Positions 1-9,063 of a stretch of DNA of 64,000 bases are shown here, piece after piece; positions within the stretch are counted from its first letter, which is position 1; each line of letters starts with the position of its first letter. Below the pieces are notes generated by a model. The model saw only the letters and a program-made list of their open reading frames with translations. It was not told where the DNA came from and did not search any database. The position numbers were made by a program, and so were the translations under genes. This DNA is from JAHEZL01 sp046074525 (GTDB lineage: Bacteria; Bacteroidota; Bacteroidia; Flavobacteriales_C; GCA-002722245). The stretch covers positions 62,001 through 126,000 of the forward strand of contig JBJTOK010000071.1 in the NCBI GenBank assembly GCA_046074525.1. Reading direction: 5' to 3'.

Positions 1-992
1 TACAAAATAATGGCACTCGCTTTTTCGCCATCTCTTCCTGCGCGACCGCTTTCCTGGTAATATTCTTCCATCGACCCTGGAACATGAAAATGAATGATGC
101 TGCGTACGTTCGGTTTGTCAATGCCCATCCCGAAAGCCGATGTCGCTATCATCCATTTGTTTTCGCTCAGCAACCAGTTTTTGGCTGCTTTATCTTTTTC
201 CTTGGCAGGCAATCCGGCATGATAAATTTCATGAGGGATGGAATGTTTTTCCAGCTCTTTACCCAACTGCTCTGTGAGCTTTCTTTTGTTGACATAAATG
301 ATCCCGGGTGCACTGCGTCTTTTAATTATATTGATGAGGTCTCCCGTTTTATTCTCACTTTTTTTGATGTAGAAGGAGAGTTGTTTGCGGATATACGATC
401 CCTGAAAAACCTTGGCTTTACTGATGCTGAGGATGTTCAGGATGTCTTTTTTTACTTTAGGTGTACATGTTGCCGTGAGTGCTAGACAGGGCGTGTTGGG
501 ATGCCATTCGCGAAGGATATTGATATTGAGGTAAGATGGTCGGAAATCATGTCCCCATTGTGAAACGCAATGTGCTTCATCAATGACGTACAAGGAAACA
601 TCCATTTGTTTGATGCGTGTTTTTACCAGCAGAGAACTGAGTCGCTCAGGCGATAAAAACAGGAATTTTACCTCGCCATATTTACAATTGTCGAGGGCAA
701 TATCAATTTGTTCCTGACGCATATTGCCGAAAATACCGGCTACTTTGATGTCGAGTTTTTGCAGGCGTCGGATCTGGTCGTTCATGAGTGCTATGAGTGG
801 ACTCACTACGATGGTGATGCCTGGCAACATCATCCCCGGTACTTGATAGCAAATGGATTTTCCGGCACCGGTGGGCAATATACCCAAGGTGTGTTTGCTG
901 CTCAGCACCGAATAAATGATTTCTTCCTGGAAGGGTCGGAATTCCTGATGATGGAAGACTTCATTTAATATTTCCAGGGGAGATTTATGCAT
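1..992 (-). CDS. recQ: ATP-dependent DNA helicase RecQ (partial, N-terminal part)
   Basis: Superfamily 2 3'-5' DNA helicase of recombination and repair. Read on the minus strand, the protein starts MHKSPLEILNEVF and continues HHQEFRPFQEEII, the usual RecQ entry. It shows motif I PTGAGKSICYQ, motif Ia VVSPLIALMNDQI, and the DEAH box with the RecQ aromatic-rich loop, IDEAHCVSQWGHDFRP. Motifs of the second RecA-like domain follow (GIIYVNKRK; ATSAFGMGIDKPNVR). About 330 codons lie inside the window. The zinc-binding, winged-helix and any HRDC domains would lie beyond the left edge. The ATG at 990-992 overlaps the end of the upstream NTPase gene by 8 bases, so the two are probably cotranscribed. 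This assignment is firm because the domain order and signature motifs are unmistakable. Confidence 0.95.
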   Translation of the reverse strand, partial: MHKSPLEILNEVFHHQEFRPFQEEIIYSVLSSKHTLGILPTGAGKSICYQVPGMMLPGITIVVSPLIALMNDQIRRLQKLDIKVAGIFGNMRQEQIDIALDNCKYGEVKFLFLSPERLSSLLVKTRIKQMDVSLYVIDEAHCVSQWGHDFRPSYLNINILREWHPNTPCLALTATCTPKVKKDILNILSISKAKVFQGSYIRKQLSFYIKKSENKTGDLINIIKRRSAPGIIYVNKRKLTEQLGKELEKHSIPHEIYHAGLPAKEKDKAAKNWLLSENKWMIATSAFGMGIDKPNVRSIIHFHVPGSMEEYYQESGRAGRDGEKASAIIL

Positions 993-1512
993 TCAGGTGA
1001 TCCAAAATAAATTTTACTCTTTCCTCGGTTGTAAGCTGCGGTACTTCAATCAGGCGATAGCCAAAATTAGCATAAGTTTCGCTGAGGCGAAAATGAATCT
1101 CACAAGCCTTTTCAAAAGTTTCCTTGCGCTCGTTGTCATTAAGGTAAATCTCTTTCCATGGCGGAGTGATGAACACATCATTATGGTAACGGTGAAGGGC
1201 TATGGCTTCTTCCAGTTCCTTAAAAACAGATTGGTTGCTGTGCAACTGGTAAGCTGCGATATCGGGAATGCCCCGATCGTAGAAGTTGAGCCCCGACAGT
1301 GCTTTTGAATGATTAATGATTTGCAGGGGCAATACTTTTTTACTGAAAGCATCCAGGTTTTTCCACGGAAGGGCGTCGCTGCCCGCGATCAGTTCTTCTT
1401 TAATAACGATGCGGGCTACTTCTTCAAAGGTGTTGTATCCCTTACTTTGAAGTTGATTGAGAATGGTCGTTTTGCCGGTGCCTGGGCCGCCGGTGATGAT
1501 GATTCGTTGCAT
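985..1512 (-). CDS. small P-loop NTPase, AAA_28-type (predicted ATPase/kinase)
   Basis: A 175-residue soluble protein with an N-terminal Walker A motif, GGPGTGKTT (residues 8-16), after a short beta strand (MQRIIIT). The segments EEVARIVIKEE and FYDRGIPDIAAY match the single-domain AAA_28 family, which resembles nucleotide or nucleoside kinases; the latter gives a Walker-B-like strand (YDRG). It has no signal peptide or membrane segment. The length is normal for the family. The substrate is unknown; a role as a small-molecule kinase is possible from fold similarity alone. It overlaps the recQ start by 8 bases, which suggests cotranscription but not necessarily a shared function. Confidence 0.7.
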   Translation of the reverse strand: MQRIIITGGPGTGKTTILNQLQSKGYNTFEEVARIVIKEELIAGSDALPWKNLDAFSKKVLPLQIINHSKALSGLNFYDRGIPDIAAYQLHSNQSVFKELEEAIALHRYHNDVFITPPWKEIYLNDNERKETFEKACEIHFRLSETYANFGYRLIEVPQLTTEERVKFILDHLNA

Positions 1513-1561
1513 GAGGAAAGTTAAATGTTTCTGACTTCTTTTGAAATAGGAAGAGGGCTAA

Positions 1562-1725
1562 TTTTTTAACCATAGGGATGCAGAGGTCACAGAGTTTTAG
1601 CTCACAATGACAACAACTTAAAGTTAGAGGTCACAGAGTGTAGGGCTCTGTGATCTCCAAAATTAAGTTGTTTCCTCTGTGTTGGAATGAGCTCTGTGGC
1701 CGTGTGTCTCTGTGGTTGCAAAGAA
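1562..1725. repeat. imperfect palindromic intergenic element
   Basis: The gap between the NTPase and phosphatase genes is a nested imperfect palindrome. The outer ends read TTTTTTAACCATAGGGATGC on the left and the complement of TCTCTGTGGTTGCAAAGA on the right. The middle arms are AACAACTTAA (1612-1621) and TTAAGTTGTT (1663-1672). The inner arms are GAGGTCACAGAG (1627-1638) and CTCTGTGATCTC (1646-1657). It resembles the 'AACCACAGAG' repeats dispersed in many Bacteroidota genomes, and a related element lies at 18461-18616. It could fold as a cruciform or RNA hairpin between the two minus-strand genes. Confidence 0.6.
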
Positions 1726-1728
1726 GAG

Positions 1729-3057
1729 TTATAACTTGATGCCTATCATCAAAATATCATCTGTCTGTTCAAACTCATTTTGCCAGTTGTGGAGCGTAGT
1801 AGCGAGTTGTGTTTTTTGTTCTTCCATGGGGAGGGAAGAAATTTTATCCAATGTTCTTTTGAGCTGACCTATCATGAATTTTTTTCCTTTGTCGCCACCG
1901 AATTGATCCTGCATGCCATCTGTACATAAATACAGGGTGAGATCAGAGGAGTAGGAAATCACATGTTTTGTAAAGCTTCGCGAAAGATTATCGCCGCCAA
2001 TAGCTTCGCGGTTTCCTGGAATGCTTTGCAAGCCTTTGTCAATATAGTACAGCGCATTTTTCGCACCTGCAAATTCCACTTCTTTTTTACTCACATTAAT
2101 GGAGCAGAGCACAATGTCCATACCGTCTTTTACATCGGTAGACGATTGACGCAGCGCGGCACAAAGGTCGCTGTGCAGCTCATTCAAAATTGATTCAACG
2201 GAGTGGATTTTCTTTTCGAAAACAATTTTGTTGAGCAGTTCGTTGCCCACCATGCTCATGAGGGCGCCCGGAACACCGTGACCGGTACAGTCGGCAGCGG
2301 CAATGAATTTTTTTCCGTTGCTCTCGGCAGTCCAGTAGAAATCGCCACTGATGATATCTTTTGGTTTGAAGAGTACGAAAGATGAAGCAAACAGAGTGTT
2401 CATTTCAGCGCTAGTAGGCAGGATAGCGGTTTGAATACGTCGTGCATAATTGATGCTGTCGGTAATGTTTTTTTTGGCCGCCTCCACTTTGAGTAATGCA
2501 TCGTTTTTATTTTTGTCGAAAATCATATTCACCATCAGCATGATGATGATGAGCGACGAGAACACAATCATGTAATAGGTTGGTTTAATATCAGGATTGT
2601 ATTCAATGGCAGGGGTAAGGCCTGCTGTTTCCACTAAGGCAAAAATAGCAATGACAAAGAGCATGATTACCGACCAGAACCACGCGGCATTACGGTTGAT
2701 TAAAAGCAAAGCGAAGGTTGGTCCGGCAGCAATCCATGGCGTTACGGGAGAATAAATTCCTCCCGAATAAGTCATCATAATTATTATCACGATGGAGCCC
2801 TTGAGGACAAATAAATGTCCGGAGGTTTTCAGCGGAATGCCCCACTTGACTAAAAAGGCATTGGCAACAAAAGCCAATGCACCAACAGGCATTACTATAA
2901 GTGACCGGTAGTAATCTATGTAAAGGCCCAATCCGGTAAGGGCAAAGGCAACCAATCCCGTGAGCAAAAACACACTGATCAGCAATATCGACTTGGTATA
3001 CTCCTCAGAGCCTTCCTTGTTTTTTTTTGGAATAAAGTATTGCGTAATCTTTTTCAT
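1729..3057 (-). CDS. membrane-anchored SpoIIE-type PP2C serine phosphatase
   Basis: A 442-residue protein. The N-terminal half (about residues 20-180) has roughly six hydrophobic membrane segments. A short linker (about 185-205) leads to a C-terminal SpoIIE/PP2C domain (about 210-442). Metal-binding and core motifs are visible: DIISGDFYW, AADCTGHGVPGALMS, KDGMDIVLCS and LCTDGMQDQFGG. Such enzymes dephosphorylate serine or threonine on anti-anti-sigma or other signalling proteins in response to a membrane sensor. No anti-sigma or STAS partner is adjacent, so the target is unknown. The start MKKITQYFIPKKNKEG gives a basic cytoplasmic tail, as expected. Confidence 0.9.
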   Translation of the reverse strand: MKKITQYFIPKKNKEGSEEYTKSILLISVFLLTGLVAFALTGLGLYIDYYRSLIVMPVGALAFVANAFLVKWGIPLKTSGHLFVLKGSIVIIIMMTYSGGIYSPVTPWIAAGPTFALLLINRNAAWFWSVIMLFVIAIFALVETAGLTPAIEYNPDIKPTYYMIVFSSLIIIMLMVNMIFDKNKNDALLKVEAAKKNITDSINYARRIQTAILPTSAEMNTLFASSFVLFKPKDIISGDFYWTAESNGKKFIAAADCTGHGVPGALMSMVGNELLNKIVFEKKIHSVESILNELHSDLCAALRQSSTDVKDGMDIVLCSINVSKKEVEFAGAKNALYYIDKGLQSIPGNREAIGGDNLSRSFTKHVISYSSDLTLYLCTDGMQDQFGGDKGKKFMIGQLKRTLDKISSLPMEEQKTQLATTLHNWQNEFEQTDDILMIGIKL

Positions 3058-3506
3058 TGTTTTCCTGGCGATCTAAAATAAGGAATAAAGCTGTGTTTTG
3101 AAAGAAGGGGCCTACGTGTTTTAATGGATGTGAGGAGGTTGTGAGGCAGATGTCCGGTTGTCAATCGCCTGGATTTTTCTTAATAATGACGGCTCAGGGG
3201 CCGATGATTTTTTTTAAGAGATTTTTTCAGATTCCGGGAAATTGTTTTTTGCTTTTGTTTCGGGTTCATGTGTTTTGGACAGGCCATTAATATTGGTGTC
3301 GTCCTGATCGCAATACTGAATTTTCAGTCTCTGTTTTCAGAAGCTTTGTTTCAAGAATAAAAAATGGAAATTAAGTCGGATTCCTTCCTTGATTTGGCAA
3401 ATCACATGCCCGGATAAGCAATTTGAACGGAGGGATAAAGTCAAAGTCGGATGTAAATTTATCTTAGGACGGAACACTTGACCACTAACTCTAAAACTAC
3501 TTTATT
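3058..3506. other. 449-bp intergenic region without a recognised gene
   Basis: This gap separates the divergent phosphatase and GH16 genes, so it should carry promoters for both. I see no ORF with protein-like features, only a 17-codon ATG frame beginning near 3364, which I do not call. A TAAATTTA sequence at 3454-3461 resembles a Bacteroidota -7 element but has no TTG at the right distance. No strong terminator or long repeat is evident. Confidence 0.5.
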
Positions 3507-4910
3507 ATGAAGGCAATTTTCTTTCTGAAAACGCTCATTTTTTTTGTCCTTGTTTCCACTGCGGCAATGGCCCAGAATTATCAATTGGTATGGGCCGATG
3601 AATTTACCAATAGTGTTGGTTCCGACTGGCACTATGAAATTGGCGATATTGGTGCAAGCAATAATGAACTGGAGTATTACCGTGCTGAAAATGCGTCGAT
3701 AGAGAATGGTTCGCTTGTTATTACTGCCAAAAAAGAAAATTACGGAGGTAAAAACTACACCTCTACACGTATGAATACGTTGGGTAAAAAATCTTTTCTG
3801 TACGGAAAGATTGAGGCGCGCATGAAGCTGCCTGCCTTTTCGGGATCGTGGCCTGCCTTCTGGATGCTGGGCGATAATATTGGCAGCGTGGGTTGGCCGA
3901 ACTGCGGTGAGATTGATATCATGGAGCAGATTAATACAACGAGCAACGTGTTTGGGACCATACACTGGAACGGAGGGAACGGACATACCGATTTCGGGAA
4001 AAATTCACCTACCTTCAATGTGAAAGATTACAATGTGTACGCTATCGAATGGGATGCTAATTCCATTAAATGGTTTGTCAATGGAGTAATGTATCATGAG
4101 GCCAGCATCAAAGATGGCATTAATAACACTGCTGCTTTTCACAAAAAACAATTCATCATTCTCAATCTGGCAGTGGGTGGTGCCTGGCCTGGCTACAATA
4201 TTGATAATAATGCTTTTCCTGCGAAAATGTATGTGGATTATGTGAGGGTTTACCAGGTAGCGCCATGCACTACGGTAAATATTCCCGGTACTGTTCAGGG
4301 GGAAAATTATTGCGACATGACTGGCATACAAACAGAAAGTTCTTCAGATGCCGGTGCCGGACAAAATATTGGCTATGTTGATGCCGGCGATTGGATGGCT
4401 TATAAAATATCTGTTCCTAAAGCGGGTGAGTACGCAGTCCAATACAGGGTGGCCTCCAATGCAGCGGGCGCTTCATTGCAGTTGGAATCTTTAGGAGGAG
4501 CAACTCAATATGGAAGCATTGATGTGCCCAACACCGGCGGCTGGCAAAACTGGCAAACCATTACGCACAATGTTCAGTTGCCTGCCGGAACACTGGATAT
4601 AGCTGTGGCAACAAGCTCTGGTGGATTTAATTTAAACTGGTTTGATTTTTCAAGTACTGTTGGTCGTGCGGAGACAGAAGCTCCGTTTTTTTACGTATAT
4701 CCCAATCCGTTATCAGATGTATTAATAATAAATTCAGCAAAGTCGCTGCGTGAATTTTCAATTTACGATGCAACGGGAAGAATGGTGTATGAGCAATCGA
4801 ATCCCGGAAATAATTTCAGTGTGGATGTTCATGATTTTTCAAATGGATTTTATACCGTGGTAGCTACAGATGATGAGATGAATAAAAAAACGATGTCGCT
4901 AGTAAAATAA
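3507..4910 (+). CDS. secreted GH16 beta-glucanase with CBM6 and T9SS sorting domain
   Basis: A 467-residue exported endo-beta-glucanase, most like laminarinases (beta-1,3- or 1,3-1,4-glucan hydrolysis). The signal peptide covers residues 1-22, ending AAMA-QN. The GH16 domain spans about 24-250 and carries the catalytic signature GEIDIMEQ: nucleophile E135, helper D137 and acid/base E140. Flanking motifs WPAFWMLG and NLAVGG also fit. A CBM6 carbohydrate-binding domain (about 255-387) and a type-A T9SS sorting domain (about 392-467, starting YVYPNPLSD) follow. It is the first of three plus-strand glycanases. Its CBM6 plus sorting domain is nearly duplicated in the next gene. Substrate specificity within GH16 cannot be fixed by eye; beta-1,3-glucan is the best guess. 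Confidence 0.92.
   Translation: MKAIFFLKTLIFFVLVSTAAMAQNYQLVWADEFTNSVGSDWHYEIGDIGASNNELEYYRAENASIENGSLVITAKKENYGGKNYTSTRMNTLGKKSFLYGKIEARMKLPAFSGSWPAFWMLGDNIGSVGWPNCGEIDIMEQINTTSNVFGTIHWNGGNGHTDFGKNSPTFNVKDYNVYAIEWDANSIKWFVNGVMYHEASIKDGINNTAAFHKKQFIILNLAVGGAWPGYNIDNNAFPAKMYVDYVRVYQVAPCTTVNIPGTVQGENYCDMTGIQTESSSDAGAGQNIGYVDAGDWMAYKISVPKAGEYAVQYRVASNAAGASLQLESLGGATQYGSIDVPNTGGWQNWQTITHNVQLPAGTLDIAVATSSGGFNLNWFDFSSTVGRAETEAPFFYVYPNPLSDVLIINSAKSLREFSIYDATGRMVYEQSNPGNNFSVDVHDFSNGFYTVVATDDEMNKKTMSLVK
4270..4910 (+). repeat. duplicated CBM6-sorting-domain segment, copy 1
   Basis: The 3' part of the GH16 gene closely matches the 3' part of the GH18 gene (copy 2). Blocks such as GGCTGGCAAAACTGGCAAAC (around 4540 and 6311) are identical. 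At protein level GEYAVQYRVASN, NTGGWQNWQTITH and VQLPAG are shared. This suggests segmental duplication or gene conversion of a binding-plus-secretion cassette. Confidence 0.75.
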
Positions 4911-5069
4911 TCAGAGAAATTGGGTCTATATTTTTCAATCGATGAATTGGCTTATGTGCTTGATAACTAGTGATGTGGTTTTGTATTCTTTCTTGATTTT
5001 TTTTGAATGTTTAGATATAGTGGTGAAAAAAATGGTTCTTCGGTTACTTAACTTTTTAAACCTACATTC

Positions 5070-6683
5070 ATGAAGAAACGACTACTTGAATCGCTTACTG
5101 CATTTTTATTATTCGGCGCTTTGTCCCTGAATGCTCAGTCAAGTGGAACAACCAAAGTGGTGGCTTATGTTCCTAACTGGATCGATTTGAATACCTTTTC
5201 GAATGGCATCGACTATTCTAAACTGACGCACATCAATATCGCTTTTGAAAATGCAGTGAATGCAAATGGTGATCTTTCTTATAATAGTCAAAATGATATT
5301 CTAATCACCAGGGCACATAATAACGGAGTAAAAGTTTTAATGTCGATGGGAGGTGGCTCAGCTTCGGAAGATGCAACCATACGCGACCGGTATTTTTCTC
5401 TAATCTCTCCGGCCAATCGTGCTGCTTTTGTGGCGAAAATTGCTGCTTTCGTCAGCGCGCATAAATTAGATGGGTTTGATGTTGATTTAGAGGGGCCTGC
5501 GATCAATGGTGATTACGAAGGTTTTATTCAAGATCTTTCAGCGGCACTGGCGCCCAATAAAAAATTACTTACAGCCGCATTGTCGCAGGGGTATGGTGCT
5601 TCAAAGGTAACTACTGCTACCTATTCCTATTTTGACTGGATTAATATCATGTCATACGATGGTGCAGGGCCCTGGGATCCCAATGCTCCAGGCCAACATT
5701 CGTCGATGGCGCTTGCGCAGGACAATGTCAATTATTTTTTTGGCCGCGGTGTTCCTAAATCCAAAATAGTATTGGGTGTTCCTTTCTATGGATATGGATT
5801 TGGTAGCGCTTTTTCAAATTCACCATATGCTTACAATCAAATCGTTGGTAATTATGCGGGTGCCGAAAATAGCGATCAGGCCGGAAGTACTATTTGGTAC
5901 AATGGGGTCCCTACCATCAAGGCCAAAACAAGTTATGCAATTAATGAAGGTTTGGGAGGTATCATGATATGGTCGCTGGACAATGACGCAACTGGTTCCA
6001 AATCTCTGCTCACAGCTATTTATGAAGCAATAATGGCTTGCGTTGCAACCAATATTCCGGGCACCTTGCAAAGCGAGAATTTTTGTCAGATGAGCGGTGT
6101 GCAGGTGGAAGATGCAAGCGATACTGAAGCTGGAAAAGATGTGGGATATATTGAAGTTGGCGATTGGATGTCTTATAAAATTTTTGTGCCTGCAGCAGGA
6201 GAATATGCGGTGCAATACCGAGTGGCTTCCAATTCGGCAGGAAAATCTTTGCAGTTAGAGGCATTGGGAGGAGGAGCTTTGTACGGAACTATTGCGATTC
6301 CCAATACCGGTGGCTGGCAAAACTGGCAAACCATTACTCATACTGTTCAGTTACCGGCTGGCGCATTGGATGTGGCAATTGCTACAAGTACAGGAGGATT
6401 CAATATCAACTGGATGGATTTTTCAAGTACAGTTGGGACTTCAGAAATCAAAGCGGAGCTGCTGCATATTTATCCCAATCCGGTGTCTGATGTTTTAACG
6501 ATTAATTCTCCAGGTGCTTTGCGAGAGATCTCAATTTATGATGCAGCAGGAAGATTGGTTTACAATCAGATAAATCCAGGAAGTGAATTCACCGTGGACG
6601 TGGAAAATTTTGAAAATGGTTTTTACACTGTTGTGGCAATTGATGCTGATTGCAACAACCGGATAAATTCATTGATTAAATAA
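5070..6683 (+). CDS. secreted GH18 chitinase with CBM6 and T9SS sorting domain
   Basis: A 537-residue exported glycoside hydrolase. The signal peptide is residues 1-22 (SLNA-QS). The GH18 TIM barrel covers about 28-325. Its catalytic signature DGFDVDLEGP gives D134, D137, D139 and the acid E141; substrate-assisted catalysis on GlcNAc-containing chains is the family mechanism. Further fold motifs are SMGGG (residues 92-96), NIMSYDGAG and the barrel-closing GGIMIWSLDND. A CBM6 (about 328-462) and a type-A sorting domain (HIYPNPVSD onwards) follow, both very like those of the GH16 gene. Endo-chitinase is likely; some GH18 members are endo-N-acetylglucosaminidases. The GH5 gene starts 8 bases after the stop, so these two are almost surely cotranscribed. 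Confidence 0.92.
   Translation: MKKRLLESLTAFLLFGALSLNAQSSGTTKVVAYVPNWIDLNTFSNGIDYSKLTHINIAFENAVNANGDLSYNSQNDILITRAHNNGVKVLMSMGGGSASEDATIRDRYFSLISPANRAAFVAKIAAFVSAHKLDGFDVDLEGPAINGDYEGFIQDLSAALAPNKKLLTAALSQGYGASKVTTATYSYFDWINIMSYDGAGPWDPNAPGQHSSMALAQDNVNYFFGRGVPKSKIVLGVPFYGYGFGSAFSNSPYAYNQIVGNYAGAENSDQAGSTIWYNGVPTIKAKTSYAINEGLGGIMIWSLDNDATGSKSLLTAIYEAIMACVATNIPGTLQSENFCQMSGVQVEDASDTEAGKDVGYIEVGDWMSYKIFVPAAGEYAVQYRVASNSAGKSLQLEALGGGALYGTIAIPNTGGWQNWQTITHTVQLPAGALDVAIATSTGGFNINWMDFSSTVGTSEIKAELLHIYPNPVSDVLTINSPGALREISIYDAAGRLVYNQINPGSEFTVDVENFENGFYTVVAIDADCNNRINSLIK
6047..6683 (+). repeat. duplicated CBM6-sorting-domain segment, copy 2
   Basis: This is the counterpart of the segment at 4270-4910, in direct orientation and in the same reading frame. 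Long identical nucleotide blocks remain, but many third-position changes indicate that the duplication is not recent or has been only partly homogenised. Confidence 0.75.
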
Positions 6684-6691
6684 ATCAAATT

Positions 6692-9022
6692 ATGAAATTG
6701 CAATTGATGCTTTGTTCTCTACTGTCGTGTACTGCTGTGCTTGCTGCAGTAGTGCCTGTGCCCGGAAAAATAGAAGCCGAAAATTATTCTGAAATGCTGG
6801 GCATTCAAACGGAAGTCACTGCGGATGTGGGAGGTGGATCCAACATTGGCTGGACCGATGACGGTGATTGGCTGACTTATGATATTTCTGTAGCGAATGC
6901 AGGGAATTTCGATTTTGCCTTCAGGAGTGCCAGTCCTTACGGCGGCGTTATTCGTATGGAGATAGATGGCGGTGGTGCCCCGGTGACAGTGGCTTTACCC
7001 ATCACCGGCGGATGGCAAACCTGGATGACCACCACCATGCAAAAAATTAATTTAAGTGCCGGAAATCACGTTATAAAAATAATTGCTGTTACGGGCGGAT
7101 TCAATATGAATTACCTGGAAGTAAGTGCAACTGGCCTTTCCGGCGGTCCGGGATTTTTACACGCCATCGGAAAAAACATCGTCAATAACAATGGTAATTT
7201 TGTAATGAAGGCCGCCAACATCGGGAATTATATGGTGCAGGAAGGGTACATGATGAATTTGGGCGGCGGCTATCAGTATGTAATCAAACAAAAAATTGCT
7301 GATGTGGTGGGACAATCCAATGCTGATAAATTTTATCAGGATTATTATAAAAACTATCTCACTAAAACCGACATAGATAGTTTGTCCAAATGGGGATTCA
7401 ACTCTATCCGCTTGCCCATGCACTACAATTTATTTACTCCCCTGGGGCAGCCTTCTGTTTTCTATGAAAGCGGATTTGTAATGGTGGATTCTGTGATTTC
7501 CTGGTGCAAGGCTAATAATATGTATGTTATACTGGATTTGCATGCTGCTCCAGGCGGACAAAATAGTGGTGATATCAGTGATTATATTGCCGGTCAGCCC
7601 TCTCTTTGGGAAAGCACAGCCAACAGAGATCAAACCGTACAACTCTGGAAAAAATTTGCCGAGCGTTATGTCAATGAACAATATGTGGGCGGGTACGATC
7701 TTATCAACGAAACCAACTGGACGATTCCCGGAAATACTTTGCTGATGAATCTGATGAAAGACATCACGGCGGCTATCCGCACGGTAGATAATAATCACAT
7801 TGTATTCATTGAAGGAAACAGCTATGCTAATGATTACAGTGGATTGACACCGAAATGGGACAACAATATGGCTTACAGTTTTCATAAGTATTGGAATGAT
7901 GTAAGCGATGCCTCCCTCAATTTTATATTTTCCATTCGCGACGGACAGAATGTGCCGGTATGGTTGGGCGAATTCGGTGAAAATTCCAATCACTGGATGA
8001 CTGAAGCCGTTGCCTTAATGGCCAAACATAATATCGGATGGGCGGTTTGGCCCTACAAAAAAATGGGCAGTGTGTCGGGCATGGTAGCTTTTAAAGAACC
8101 CAATAACTGGTCGGCTTTGGCGGATTATATTAATGGTGGAGCAAAACCATCGGCGCAAGTCGGACAAGCAATTTTAAATGAGTTGTTACAAAATGTAAAA
8201 CTGAGCAATTGCAAAATTAATCGTGATTATTTTTTTGCCTTATTCCCTGATCCCAACTCCGCGGTGAGCGCTTTTGCTTCTCATCATCTTCCTGGTGTTA
8301 TTTCTGCTGTGGATTATGATATGGGGAAAAACGGAGTTGCCTATAACGACTTGGTGTATCAATCCTCTCAGTTTGGTGCCGGTGGCGGAAGTTATACGGC
8401 ATGGAACACGGGTTGGTATTATAGAAATGATGGAGTGGATGTTCAGTATTCCAATGCTGAGAAAGGAGCAATAGTAGGGTGGACAGAAGATACAGAGTGG
8501 ATGCAGTATAGCGTTGATGTCGCTTTTGCAAGTACATATTCGGTAAAAATTCGCGCAGCCGGAAATGGTGGGCAAGTTTCATTGCTGTTAGATGGATCAA
8601 CATTCATTAATGCTGCTACTGTGGGATCAACTGCTGGCTGGGATAGCTGGCAAAATTTCGATTTAGGAAATATCAATCTTCCATCAGGCAGGCATACTTT
8701 AAGAGTATTGGTTTCTGCAGCGGGATATAACATCAGCTCTTTGGAGTTTGTGGATATATTATCGACAGGGATAATCGAAGAGCCAAGTTTGTGCAATGTT
8801 TTCCCGAATCCATTTATTGGTGAAACGCAATTGAAAATCAGTCATTTCTCTGATTTGCCTGTGCTAGTGAAAGCTACCGATAGCAAAGGAGCGGAGGTAT
8901 ATTCTGCTGTAAGCAATACCAATGAAAATATTGTTTTTGGCAGCAATCTCCCTTCTGGTATTTATGTAGTTCAATGCTTGTTTGATAATAAAGTACAAAC
9001 TATAAAACTGGTGAAACTATAA
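6692..9022 (+). CDS. secreted GH5 glucanase flanked by two CBM6 domains, T9SS sorting domain
   Basis: A 776-residue exported enzyme. The signal peptide is about residues 1-18. An N-terminal CBM6 (about 22-147) precedes the GH5 catalytic barrel (about 155-500). The barrel contains LDLHAAPGGQ, the acid/base E340 in GYDLINETNW and the nucleophile E427 in WLGEFGE. A second CBM6-like domain follows (about 520-690) and a type-A sorting domain starts near CNVFPNPF. The LHAAPGGQ strand resembles exo-beta-1,3- and beta-1,6-glucanases as much as cellulases. With GH16 and GH18 next door, an attack on fungal-type beta-glucan is plausible; cellulose or mannan cannot be excluded. It is translated right after the chitinase. 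Confidence 0.9.
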   Translation: MKLQLMLCSLLSCTAVLAAVVPVPGKIEAENYSEMLGIQTEVTADVGGGSNIGWTDDGDWLTYDISVANAGNFDFAFRSASPYGGVIRMEIDGGGAPVTVALPITGGWQTWMTTTMQKINLSAGNHVIKIIAVTGGFNMNYLEVSATGLSGGPGFLHAIGKNIVNNNGNFVMKAANIGNYMVQEGYMMNLGGGYQYVIKQKIADVVGQSNADKFYQDYYKNYLTKTDIDSLSKWGFNSIRLPMHYNLFTPLGQPSVFYESGFVMVDSVISWCKANNMYVILDLHAAPGGQNSGDISDYIAGQPSLWESTANRDQTVQLWKKFAERYVNEQYVGGYDLINETNWTIPGNTLLMNLMKDITAAIRTVDNNHIVFIEGNSYANDYSGLTPKWDNNMAYSFHKYWNDVSDASLNFIFSIRDGQNVPVWLGEFGENSNHWMTEAVALMAKHNIGWAVWPYKKMGSVSGMVAFKEPNNWSALADYINGGAKPSAQVGQAILNELLQNVKLSNCKINRDYFFALFPDPNSAVSAFASHHLPGVISAVDYDMGKNGVAYNDLVYQSSQFGAGGGSYTAWNTGWYYRNDGVDVQYSNAEKGAIVGWTEDTEWMQYSVDVAFASTYSVKIRAAGNGGQVSLLLDGSTFINAATVGSTAGWDSWQNFDLGNINLPSGRHTLRVLVSAAGYNISSLEFVDILSTGIIEEPSLCNVFPNPFIGETQLKISHFSDLPVLVKATDSKGAEVYSAVSNTNENIVFGSNLPSGIYVVQCLFDNKVQTIKLVKL

Positions 9023-9063
9023 GATTTTCTGTTTTTCGCTAAGTATTTTGCGTACTGTTTTTA

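Noticed and set aside
3459..3986. Antisense frame opposite the start of the GH16 gene
   Set aside because: It overlaps the GH16 signal peptide and catalytic domain; no domain is seen.
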